Assembly: GCA_963712465.1 (NCBI GenBank)
Contig: CAVQHY010000006.1
Coordinates: 868,001 to 932,000, forward strand
DNA from: CAVQHY01 sp963712465
GTDB taxonomy: Bacteria > Actinomycetota > Thermoleophilia > Gaiellales > Gaiellaceae
Reading direction: 5' to 3'
Length of the DNA stretch: 64,000 nucleotides
Made by a program: the position numbers and the translations under genes. The notes beneath the pieces were generated by a model. The model did no database searches and was not told the DNA's origin. It saw nothing but the letters and a program-made list of their open reading frames with translations. The stretch's first letter is position 1, and each line of letters begins with the position of its first letter. Positions 43,361-50,995 of the stretch are shown here, one piece after another.

Positions 43361-44746
43361 ATGTGCGGCATCTTCGGCATCCATGCGCCCGAGCGGGACG
43401 TCGCGAGGCTCTCGTACTTCGGTCTGTTCGCGCTGCAGCACCGGGGGCAGGAGTCAGCGGGAATCGCGGTGTCCGACCACGGGCGGATCACCGCTCTTCG
43501 CGACATGGGCCTCGTGAGCCAGGTCTTCACGGAGGACAAGCTGGGGGGACTCCGGGGCGAGGCTGCGATCGGCCACTGCCGCTACTCGACGACGGGCTCG
43601 ACGCTGTGGCAGAACTCGCAGCCGATCGTCCAGACCGGCCCCCGGCGGACGGTGGCGCTCGGCCACAACGGCAACCTGACCAACACCGCCGAGCTCCGCG
43701 CGGAGCTGCTGGCGGACGGCGCGAGGCTCGCCTCGACCTCCGACACCGAGGTGATCGCAGCGCTGATCGCGCGCGATGACCGCCCGCTCGAGCAGGCGGT
43801 GGCCGCGACGATGGCGAAGATCGAAGGTGCGTTCTCGGCCGTGCTCGTGTCCGAGGGCAAGCTGATCGGCTTCCGCGACCCCGACGGCATTCGTCCGCTC
43901 GCGCTCGGCCGGCTCGACGACGACGTCGTGCTCGCCTCCGAGACCTGCGCGTTCGACCTGATCGGGGCCGAGCTGATCCGCGAGCTCGGGCCAGGTGAGA
44001 TGGTCGTGGCCGACGAGCACGGCTGGCGCGTCGAGCAGGCAGTCGAGCCGAAGGGAGCGGGGGCTCTCTGCATCTTCGAGTTCATCTACTTCGCGCGCCC
44101 CGACTCGACGATGCGAGGCGTCGAGCTGCACGGAGCACGCGTCCGAATGGGTGAGCGGCTGGCGGAGGAGGCGCCGGTCGATGCCGACGTGGTCATGGGC
44201 ATCCCCGACTCGGGCACGCCCGCCGCGATCGGCTTCGCGCGTGCCAGCGGGATCCCCTACTCCGAGGGGCTGATCAAGAACCGCTACGTGGGTCGCACGT
44301 TCATCCAGCCCGATCAGGCTTTGCGCGAGCACGGGATCAGATCGAAGTTCAACCCGCTGGCCGAGCTCCGCGGCAAGCGGGTCGTCGTCGTCGACGACTC
44401 GATCGTCCGTGGCTCGACAACGAGGAAGATCGTCAGCATGCTGTTCGAAGCCGGGGCGGAGGAGGTGCACGTCCGCGTCTCGTCGCCGCCGATCGTCTCG
44501 CCGTGCTTCTACGGCATCGACATGGCCGACGAGGACGAGCTCGTCGCCTCGCACCGCACCGTCGACGAGGTGCGTGAGCTGATCGGCGCCAGCTCGCTCG
44601 CCTACCTCTCGCTCGAGGGGCTGCAGGACGCGACCCGACGGCCGGAGGGGACGTTCTGCCGCGCGTGCCTGACGCGGAGCTACCCCACGCGGATCCCCGA
44701 AGACCTTCGCCTCGCGAAGCTCCGCTTCGAGCCTGCCCGCGCGTAG
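43361..44746 (+). CDS. purF: Amidophosphoribosyltransferase
   Basis: 461 residues. Cys2 (MCGIFGIHAPERD) is the N-terminal nucleophile of the glutaminase domain; the glutamine site includes IGHCRYSTTGS and LGHNGNLTNT. The phosphoribosyl domain has the PRPP loop VVVVDDSIVRGSTTRK. Cys residues at GALCIFEFIYFARPDS, SPPIVSPCFYGID and FCRACLTRSYP correspond to the iron-sulfur ligands of the Bacillus-type enzyme, so a [4Fe-4S] cluster is expected. It transfers ammonia to PRPP in the first purine step. Starts at the base following the purL stop; convergent with etfA. Confidence 0.96.
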   Translation: MCGIFGIHAPERDVARLSYFGLFALQHRGQESAGIAVSDHGRITALRDMGLVSQVFTEDKLGGLRGEAAIGHCRYSTTGSTLWQNSQPIVQTGPRRTVALGHNGNLTNTAELRAELLADGARLASTSDTEVIAALIARDDRPLEQAVAATMAKIEGAFSAVLVSEGKLIGFRDPDGIRPLALGRLDDDVVLASETCAFDLIGAELIRELGPGEMVVADEHGWRVEQAVEPKGAGALCIFEFIYFARPDSTMRGVELHGARVRMGERLAEEAPVDADVVMGIPDSGTPAAIGFARASGIPYSEGLIKNRYVGRTFIQPDQALREHGIRSKFNPLAELRGKRVVVVDDSIVRGSTTRKIVSMLFEAGAEEVHVRVSSPPIVSPCFYGIDMADEDELVASHRTVDEVRELIGASSLAYLSLEGLQDATRRPEGTFCRACLTRSYPTRIPEDLRLAKLRFEPARA

Positions 44747-44864
44747 GTGTCGCCGGGCGCCCGCCGGGGACATGGCCGGGGGACAGGCACCGGGACATGT
44801 CCGACCCGGCGTACCGCTCCTCGGCTGCCTCCGACGAGCCCGGGCTCGCCCGCCCCGGCCCGAC

Positions 44865-45833
44865 TCAGTACAGCTTCTCGAGCGCCTCGGCGATCTCGAA
44901 CAGGTCCGCTGTCGTGCCGTAGTGGGCGATGTTGAAGATCGCGGCCTCGGGATCGGTGTTGACCGCGATGATCGTGCCTGCGGTCTTCATGCCGGCCAGA
45001 TGCTGGACGGCACCGGAGATCCCGAACGCGAGATAGACCTTCGGCTTTACGGTCTTGCCGGACTGGCCCACCTGGCGGGCGTTCGTCACCCAGCCGGCAT
45101 CGACGAGCGGTCGGGAGACGGAGAGCGTTGCGCCCATCGTCTCGGCAAGCTCCTCGAACTGCTCGAGGTTGTCCTTCTCGCCGATGCCGCGACCGACCGA
45201 CAGGAGAAACTCGGCCTTCGTGATGTCGACGTCACCGGCCTCCGGCTCGACGAACTCGACGTGTCGTGCGCGTGAGCCGGCCGTCGAGACCTCGACGCGC
45301 GACACAGTTGCCGACCCGGCGCCCTCGGCGGGCGGCCACGCCGTCGGCCGCGCGAGCAGCACTACGCGCTCCTGCGCGAACTCGAGCTCGGCGGTGACCT
45401 TCGCGCCGTAGAACGACCGCTCGACGACGATCGCGCCACCCTCGTCGCGGATCGCGAAGACGTCGGAGGCGAAGCCGAGCCCGTGCTTCGCAGCAAGCGC
45501 CGCCGCGTAGCCCATCGAGTTGACCGTGAACCCCATCAGGACGACGCGGGGGCTCCGGTCGGCGACGAGTCCGTCCACTGCCTCCTGGAACACGTCGTTC
45601 TCGAACTCCTCTGACGCGACGGGGACACAGACGATCTCGTCCACGCCGGCCACGTTGACGGCCTCGACGAGCGCGTCCGGCTCCCGCGCGATCAGCGCGA
45701 CCGTCACCGGCCCGCCGAGCCCCTGGGCCGCCGCGACGAGCTCCCGGGTGACGTCTCGAACCTGCCCGCGGAGATGCTCGGCGACTACGAGGACGCCGCT
45801 CACGAGCCGCCTCGGCCGACCTGGGAGAGGCAT
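44865..45833 (-). CDS. etfA: Electron transfer flavoprotein alpha subunit
   Basis: 322 residues from ATG 45833; GTG 45803 (VSGVLVVAEHLRGQ) is an alternative that trims a short basic lead. The N-terminal alpha/beta domain is followed by the FAD-binding C-terminal domain: AEFLLSVGRGIGEKDNLEQF, ARQVGQSGKTVKPKVYLAFG, ISGAVQHLAGMKTAGTIIAV and NTDPEAAIFNIAHYGTTADL, the family signature. With EtfB it accepts electrons from flavin dehydrogenases. Last gene of the tmd-etfB-etfA operon, 25 bases after etfB; trimethylamine dehydrogenase is known to pass electrons to an ETF, so the partner is evident. Confidence 0.94.
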   Translation of the reverse strand: MPLPGRPRRLVSGVLVVAEHLRGQVRDVTRELVAAAQGLGGPVTVALIAREPDALVEAVNVAGVDEIVCVPVASEEFENDVFQEAVDGLVADRSPRVVLMGFTVNSMGYAAALAAKHGLGFASDVFAIRDEGGAIVVERSFYGAKVTAELEFAQERVVLLARPTAWPPAEGAGSATVSRVEVSTAGSRARHVEFVEPEAGDVDITKAEFLLSVGRGIGEKDNLEQFEELAETMGATLSVSRPLVDAGWVTNARQVGQSGKTVKPKVYLAFGISGAVQHLAGMKTAGTIIAVNTDPEAAIFNIAHYGTTADLFEIAEALEKLY

Positions 45834-45858
45834 GCCTCGCCCCTAGAGAGGCCGTCGG

Positions 45859-46620
45859 TCATCGCAGGCGCTCCTCCACGAGCGTCTTGATTCGCTGCGC
45901 GACCTCGGCCGCGTCCGTGCCGAGCATCTCCGCGCCCTCGCCCTTCGAGGGCACGAACATGCGGCGGACGCGGTAGGCGGGCTCACCGCCGCCCTCCGCC
46001 TTCCTCACCTCGATCTCCTTCTGCTCCGCCTGCTTGATCGCGCGGAGCGTGGCGTAGCGGGGCTCGTTGATGCCGCTCTGGATCGTCAGCACGGCGGGGG
46101 TGTCGACGTCGCACACGTCGACGAGGCCGCCCTCGAGCTCGCGCTGAACGCGCGCCGGCCCCGACCCCGACCACTCGAGCTTCTTGACGACCGCGACTCG
46201 GGCCAGCCCCAGGTACTCGGCGAGCGCCGTCCCGGTCGCCGCCTGCACCGCGTCTGACGACTGAACGCCGCACAGGACGAGGTCGGGCGACTCCCCGCGA
46301 GCGACCTCGGCGAGCGCCCGCGCGATCGACAGCGGGTCGGGCGACTCGACCCCCTCGACACGGATCGCGCGGTCGGCGCCCATGGCGAGACAGCGGCGGA
46401 TCGCCTCGTCGACCTCCTCGTCCCCGACCGAGACGACCACGACCTCGCACGAGCCCTCCGGTAGGCCCTCCTTGATGCGAAGGGCCTCCTCGGTGGCGTA
46501 GCTGTCCCACTCGTTGAGCGCGGGCTCGAGGTAATCCGGGTCGACGCCACACTCGTCGTCGGTGAACTCGACCTCGTCACCGAGGGCCTTCACCTGCTTG
46601 ATGCAGACGACGATCCTCAC
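45859..46620 (-). CDS. etfB: Electron transfer flavoprotein beta subunit
   Basis: 253 residues from GTG 46620, overlapping the stop of the dehydrogenase gene by 4 bases (GTGA). The frame is open for another 1.4 kb upstream, but that is the opposite reading of tmd and not coding. Begins VRIVVCIKQVKALGDEVEFT; then EPALNEWDSYATEEALRIKE, VSVGDEEVDEAIRRCLAMGA and DLVLCGVQSSDAVQAATGTA, typical for EtfB, with AMP-binding residues in the middle. The end MLGTDAAEVAQRIKTLVEER contains the recognition region of ETF beta subunits. Transfers electrons from the amine dehydrogenase towards the respiratory chain together with EtfA. Confidence 0.94.
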   Translation of the reverse strand: MRIVVCIKQVKALGDEVEFTDDECGVDPDYLEPALNEWDSYATEEALRIKEGLPEGSCEVVVVSVGDEEVDEAIRRCLAMGADRAIRVEGVESPDPLSIARALAEVARGESPDLVLCGVQSSDAVQAATGTALAEYLGLARVAVVKKLEWSGSGPARVQRELEGGLVDVCDVDTPAVLTIQSGINEPRYATLRAIKQAEQKEIEVRKAEGGGEPAYRVRRMFVPSKGEGAEMLGTDAAEVAQRIKTLVEERLR

Positions 46621-48737
46621 ACCAATGCCACTTCGCGATCGATGACGTGCCGCTCGCGCTTGAACGGCAGCGGGATCGACGGGTCCTCCGTGTCGATCTC
46701 GCGCGCGAGCCGGTGGCCGGAGAACACAGCGTCGGCGATCAGGCGCGGCGCCTCGCAGTCGCCGATGCGGTAGAGCGCGCTGATGCCCTCCGCCTCGAGC
46801 TTGTCGAGCCCGTAGCTGTCCTTGAGCTCGCGGAAGAGCGCCTCGTTCGAGCGTCGCTGCGAGCAGAGGACGACCGCGTCGGCCTCGAACTGCTTCTCGT
46901 GGGCGTGCTCGTCGTAGACGTGGACGGCGGTGACGCCGCCCGCCTCGATCTTCGTCGGTAGGTGATACGTGACGATCTCGACGCCGAGCGAGTGGAGCTT
47001 GCGATGCTGGTTCGGCGCTTCGAGCGTGAAGTGCATGTACGGGGCGATGTTGCCCATCGGGGTCATGATCGTGACCTTCTTGCCCTCGCTCGCGAGCTTC
47101 TCCGCGAGCGACACGCCCATGAAGTAGCCGTCGTTGTCGAAGACGATCACCCGGTCGCCGGGCACCTGCTTGCCCTCGTCCATGATCTGCTCCGGGGTCA
47201 GGCAGTACGGCTTCGATGCGTCTGCGCCGTCGACCGTGTCGTGCGAGGCGCCGTTGAGGCCGTCGGTGGCCCAGTAGGACCCGGTCGCGACGACGACGAT
47301 CTCGGCGCCGTACTCGACGACTTCCTGGGCGGACAGCTTCTTGCCGGAGATGAACTCGACGTTCTTCAGCTTGTCGATCTGGATGCGCCGGTAGTTCGTG
47401 ATGCGCGCCCACTCGCCCAGGCCGGGAAGCTGGGGGACCCAGCGAATGTGCCCGCCCATCTCGGCCTCGGCCTCGACGAGGTGCACGCGGCGCATGCCGC
47501 GTTTGCCGAGCACGACCGCGCACTCCATCCCCGCCGGGCCGGCGCCGACGACGAGGACGTCGTTGTCGGCGTTCTCGGCCTCGGTGAACTTCTCCGGATG
47601 CCAGCCGCGGCGCCACTCCTCGCCCGCGGTCGCGTTCTGCGTGCAGATGACCGGTGGGCCGCCGATCTCCCAGCGCGAGATGCACACATTGCAGCCGATG
47701 CACTCGCGAATGTCGTCGAGGCGCCCCTCGTCGATCTTCGTCGGGAGAAACGGGTCGGAGATCGACGGGCGGCAGGTCGCGATGATGTCGAGCCAGCCGT
47801 TCGAGATCGCGTCGACCATCACGTCGGGGTTCGTGAACCGGCCGACGCCGAGGACAGGCTTCGTCGCGACCTCCTTGATGCGTCGCTGCCAGGGCAGCGC
47901 GCGGCCCGTCTCGTAGAAGCGCGACGGCGTCGCGTCCTCGCCCCATTCGGCGATCCCCGAGAGGTTGATGTCCCAGACGTCGACGAGGTGATCGGCCATC
48001 TCGACGAAGGGCACGCAGTCGCGCTCGAGCTGCGTGCCGGCCTCGCCGAGGAACATGTCGCACGACATGCGCACGCAGATCGCCGTATCGTCGCCGACCG
48101 CCTCCTTCACCTGCTCGATCGTCTCGAGCCAGAAGCGGGCGCGGTTCTCGATCGAGCCGCCGTACTCGTCGGTCCGCTTGTTGTAGAAGGGCGTCAGGAA
48201 CTGCTGTGGCAGGTACGAGTGCGAGCCGTAGACGTAGACGATGTCGAATCCCGCTGTCCGAGCCCGCTTCGCCGCCTCCACGTACAGGTTCTGCACGTAG
48301 CGGATGTCGTCCTTATCCATCTCGATGCAGTACGTCAGGTACTCGAAGTCCGACGGGATCTGCGACGGGCCCTTCGGCACGCAGCGCGTCTCCATGCACG
48401 GCGCGTGCGGCCCGCCGTACCACAGCTCGCAGGCGGCGAGACAGTCGTGCTCGTGGAGCATGGCGCACATCAGCCCGAGGTTCTTGATGTCGCCGTCGTC
48501 CCAGATCCGCGCCGACATGCGGTGCGTGTCGTCGGACTCGGGCGAGATCGAGCAGTACTCCGTGCACACCGCGGCGTAGCCGCCCTCGGCCTTCATCGCG
48601 CGGAAGTACGCCTGGTTGAGCGGCTTCTCGGAGCCGAAGCCGTTGCAGTGCGGGATCTGGTAGAAGCGATTCTTCATCGTCTTCGGACCGATCTCGATCG
48701 GCTCGAAGAGAATGTCGTGCCTGGGGTCACGCGCCAT
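46617..48737 (-). CDS. tmd: Trimethylamine dehydrogenase (FMN, [4Fe-4S], ADP-binding)
   Basis: 706 residues. An old-yellow-enzyme barrel (~1-380) is followed by cluster and nucleotide-binding domains. With the start Met counted, residues agree, one position on, with those I recall for the Methylophilus enzyme: Cys31 (FYQIPHCNG) for the covalent 6-S-cysteinyl FMN; Tyr61, Ser75 and Trp106 lining the trimethylamine pocket (dimethylamine dehydrogenase has Gln, Thr and Phe there); Tyr170 and His173 (VYVYGSHSY) and Asp268 (IAEWGEDAT) as the catalytic group; Trp265 and Trp356; Cys346, 349, 352 and 365 (CIGCNVC...ICTQ) for [4Fe-4S]. VLVVGAGPAGMECAVVLGKR is the second dinucleotide fold. It turns trimethylamine into dimethylamine and formaldehyde and reduces ETF, which is encoded next. 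Confidence 0.93.
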   Translation of the reverse strand: MARDPRHDILFEPIEIGPKTMKNRFYQIPHCNGFGSEKPLNQAYFRAMKAEGGYAAVCTEYCSISPESDDTHRMSARIWDDGDIKNLGLMCAMLHEHDCLAACELWYGGPHAPCMETRCVPKGPSQIPSDFEYLTYCIEMDKDDIRYVQNLYVEAAKRARTAGFDIVYVYGSHSYLPQQFLTPFYNKRTDEYGGSIENRARFWLETIEQVKEAVGDDTAICVRMSCDMFLGEAGTQLERDCVPFVEMADHLVDVWDINLSGIAEWGEDATPSRFYETGRALPWQRRIKEVATKPVLGVGRFTNPDVMVDAISNGWLDIIATCRPSISDPFLPTKIDEGRLDDIRECIGCNVCISRWEIGGPPVICTQNATAGEEWRRGWHPEKFTEAENADNDVLVVGAGPAGMECAVVLGKRGMRRVHLVEAEAEMGGHIRWVPQLPGLGEWARITNYRRIQIDKLKNVEFISGKKLSAQEVVEYGAEIVVVATGSYWATDGLNGASHDTVDGADASKPYCLTPEQIMDEGKQVPGDRVIVFDNDGYFMGVSLAEKLASEGKKVTIMTPMGNIAPYMHFTLEAPNQHRKLHSLGVEIVTYHLPTKIEAGGVTAVHVYDEHAHEKQFEADAVVLCSQRRSNEALFRELKDSYGLDKLEAEGISALYRIGDCEAPRLIADAVFSGHRLAREIDTEDPSIPLPFKRERHVIDREVALV

Positions 48738-48820
48738 CGAGCTACGCCTCCTTTACGACGACCGGTAGCGCGATTCTAAGCGCCTCGCGGATGCCGCGCA
48801 GGAAGGTGCCGCGGGTCGTT

Positions 48821-50914
48821 TCAGGTGGGCGTGGCCTGGAGGCGCGCACGCTCGATCAGCCATGCGGTGCAGCGGAGCGCGTTCGCGCAGATCGTCGCCG
48901 TCGGCGCCATCGGCCCCGAAGTGACGAACGCGGCGCCGTCGACGACATAGAGGTTCGGCACGTCGTGCGCTGCCCCCCAGCGGTCGACGACGGACGTGGC
49001 CGGGTCGTCGCCCATGCGCGCCGTGCCGAGGAGGTGCCAGCCCCAGGCCGACCAGTCGGCCACGATCGTGTCGATCGCCCCGGCCGCCTCGTGAGCCTCC
49101 TTCGCGCGGGCGAGCTGGAAGTCGAGGTTAGCTCGCATGCCGGTGTCGATCTCGAACGTGATCTTCGGAGCCGGGATGCCGTCGGCGTCGGTGAGCACCG
49201 GGTCGAGCGTGACGGTGTTGTGCTCGTGGGGGAGATCCTCGATCCCGACGCCCCAGTCGAAGGCGTGCCCGAGCGTGCGCTCGATCAGCTGGTGCACGTT
49301 CGCGCCCCAGCGCTCGGCGAAGGGCCGGTCGTCGTAGCGAAAGAGCGTGAAGAGGGGGCCGCCGAGCGGCATCACGTCCCACTGCGCGCCGCGCGGGAAG
49401 CCGCGCGAGTCGTCGTGGTCGGCGAACTGCAGCGAGAGGAGCTGGGTGCCCCAGGGTCCGAGCCAGCCCTCGAGGTCGTCCTCGTAGATCCCGAGGACGC
49501 TCATGTATGGATGGAGCATGAGTCGCTTGCCGACGAGCCCCGACGAGTTGGCGAGCCCGTCCGGGAAACGGTTCGACGCGGACAGGAGGAGCAGTCGCGC
49601 CGTTCCGACGCCGTTCGCGCCGAGGATGACGACGTCGGCCTCCTGCCGCTGCTCGTTCCCGTCGCGGTCGACGTACACGGCGCCGGTCGCGAGGCCCTGG
49701 TCGTTCACGGTGATCTCTCGAACTCGTGCGCCGGTGACGAGCCTCGCCCCATGGCGGAGCGCGGTCGGCCACATGGTCGTGTCGGTCGAGGACTTCGCAC
49801 CCTTCGGGCAGCCCCACATGCACGTCCCCGTCCGCTCGCAGCTGGCCAGGTTGTCGACCTCCTGTGAGCGGATGGCGTGTGCCGCCGGCCACCAGTGCCA
49901 GCCGAGCTCGTTCATGCCCTGGGCCGCCTTGCGGCCGAGCTGGCCGATCGGAAGCGGGGGCAGCGCCGGTGCGGGCCCGGCCGGGTACGCGGGGTCGCCG
50001 GTGATGCCCGAGACGAGCATCTCCTGGTCGATCTGCTCGTAGAAGGGCTTCATCTCGTCGTACGAGATCGGCCAGTCGTCGCCCATCCCGTCGACCGACC
50101 GCATCTTGTAGTCGTGCGGGCGCATCCGCACCCACTGAGCGCAGAAGTGGATCGTCGAGCCGCCGACCGCGTTGAACATGACGGGCGTGATCGGCGAGTT
50201 CGTGACCTCGAGCGGGTAGTCGGCGGGATGTCGCCGTATGTTCGGATCGGGGCTCCACTGCGCCTCGGAGACGAGCTCGAACTCCGGCTTGTCGCCCGGG
50301 AAGTCTGACGCGTTCATCCAGTCTCCCTGCTCGAGGCAGACCACCCTGAAGCCCGCTTCCGCGAGGTGACGCGCGGCGACGGACCCGCCGGCGCCGGCGC
50401 CGATGACGAGCACGTCGGCGCGGTCTCCGTTTCGCGACAGACGGAAGGGGAGCGGCATCGCCGGTTCGCCGCTCGTCTCGACCGGCGGCGTCTGCTTGCG
50501 ACTCGGGGCTCGCTCGAGCACCGGGTCCAGGAGGCCGTCTCGGAGGTCCCAGTCTGCCTCGTCGGAGAACGGCGGCCGCTTGCCCTGGCCGGGAAAGCGG
50601 ATCCGCTTGCGCACCTTGACGTTCATGTAGTACGAACCGCTCACGATCGCCGAGAGCGCCTTGAAGCCCTCCGGATCCTCGGCGTGCAGCCTCTGCGCCT
50701 CCGCGACCGGGTCCCGCTCGGCCGCCTCGGCGAGCACGCGCTCGAGCGCCGGCAGGAGATCGGGTCGTGCGGCGAGCGCGCGGGCCAGCCACCGGCCGTC
50801 ACGGTCGGACTTGCTCCAGGCAGGCATCCCCTCGGCGGACGGAATGAGGACGTCACCGAGGGCGTCGAGGGTGGCCCGGGCCGCCTCGTTCAGCGTCGGC
50901 TCTGTCACCGTCAC
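48821..50914 (-). CDS. GMC-family oxidoreductase with fused gluconate-2-dehydrogenase-subunit-3-like domain
   Basis: 697 residues. Residues ~8-115 (ATLDALGDVLIPSAEGMP ... KALSAIVSGSYYMNVKVRKR) look like the small third subunit of gluconate 2-dehydrogenase, usually a separate gene. From ~165 the GMC flavoprotein begins: DVLVIGAGAGGSVAARHLAE, VCLEQGDWMNASDF, then MFNAVGGSTIHFCAQWVRMR. The end is a standard GMC ending: WSAWGWHLLGTARMGDDPAT, with the catalytic His, and LYVVDGAAFVTSGPMAPTAT. The C-x-x-x-G-x-C at ERTGTCMWGCPKGA is seen in membrane-linked sugar or polyol dehydrogenases. No signal peptide and no cytochrome gene nearby. It oxidises a primary or secondary alcohol. Divergent from the aldehyde dehydrogenase, with 81 bases of shared promoter region. 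Confidence 0.87.
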   Translation of the reverse strand: MTVTEPTLNEAARATLDALGDVLIPSAEGMPAWSKSDRDGRWLARALAARPDLLPALERVLAEAAERDPVAEAQRLHAEDPEGFKALSAIVSGSYYMNVKVRKRIRFPGQGKRPPFSDEADWDLRDGLLDPVLERAPSRKQTPPVETSGEPAMPLPFRLSRNGDRADVLVIGAGAGGSVAARHLAEAGFRVVCLEQGDWMNASDFPGDKPEFELVSEAQWSPDPNIRRHPADYPLEVTNSPITPVMFNAVGGSTIHFCAQWVRMRPHDYKMRSVDGMGDDWPISYDEMKPFYEQIDQEMLVSGITGDPAYPAGPAPALPPLPIGQLGRKAAQGMNELGWHWWPAAHAIRSQEVDNLASCERTGTCMWGCPKGAKSSTDTTMWPTALRHGARLVTGARVREITVNDQGLATGAVYVDRDGNEQRQEADVVILGANGVGTARLLLLSASNRFPDGLANSSGLVGKRLMLHPYMSVLGIYEDDLEGWLGPWGTQLLSLQFADHDDSRGFPRGAQWDVMPLGGPLFTLFRYDDRPFAERWGANVHQLIERTLGHAFDWGVGIEDLPHEHNTVTLDPVLTDADGIPAPKITFEIDTGMRANLDFQLARAKEAHEAAGAIDTIVADWSAWGWHLLGTARMGDDPATSVVDRWGAAHDVPNLYVVDGAAFVTSGPMAPTATICANALRCTAWLIERARLQATPT

Positions 50915-50995
50915 GACCCGACTCTAGGACGCGGCTTCGTCCCTGTCCACCTCCTTGTCCCTGAGATACTCCGGGAAACGAGCGAGGAGGGAGCC

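Noticed and set aside
41630..43441. Long minus-strand open frame opposite purL
   Set aside because: It is the GC-rich shadow of a conserved gene: composition is Arg/Asp/Glu-rich with no family motif, while purL on the other strand has all its motifs.
44834..44848. CGAGCCCGGGCTCG palindrome between purF and etfA as a terminator
   Set aside because: It has no loop and no T-run, and such palindromes are expected by chance in GC-rich DNA.
46621..48063. Upstream extension of the etfB frame
   Set aside because: It overlaps tmd in another frame of the same strand; EtfB homology begins exactly at GTG 46620.
46617..48737. Calling the tmd product a generic 2,4-dienoyl-CoA reductase
   Set aside because: The covalent-flavin Cys, the aromatic substrate bowl and the EtfBA neighbours all point to the methylamine dehydrogenase branch.
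46962..48779. Long plus-strand open frame opposite tmd
   Set aside because: Low-complexity His/Arg/Val reading of a strongly conserved minus-strand gene; no motif and no ribosome site.
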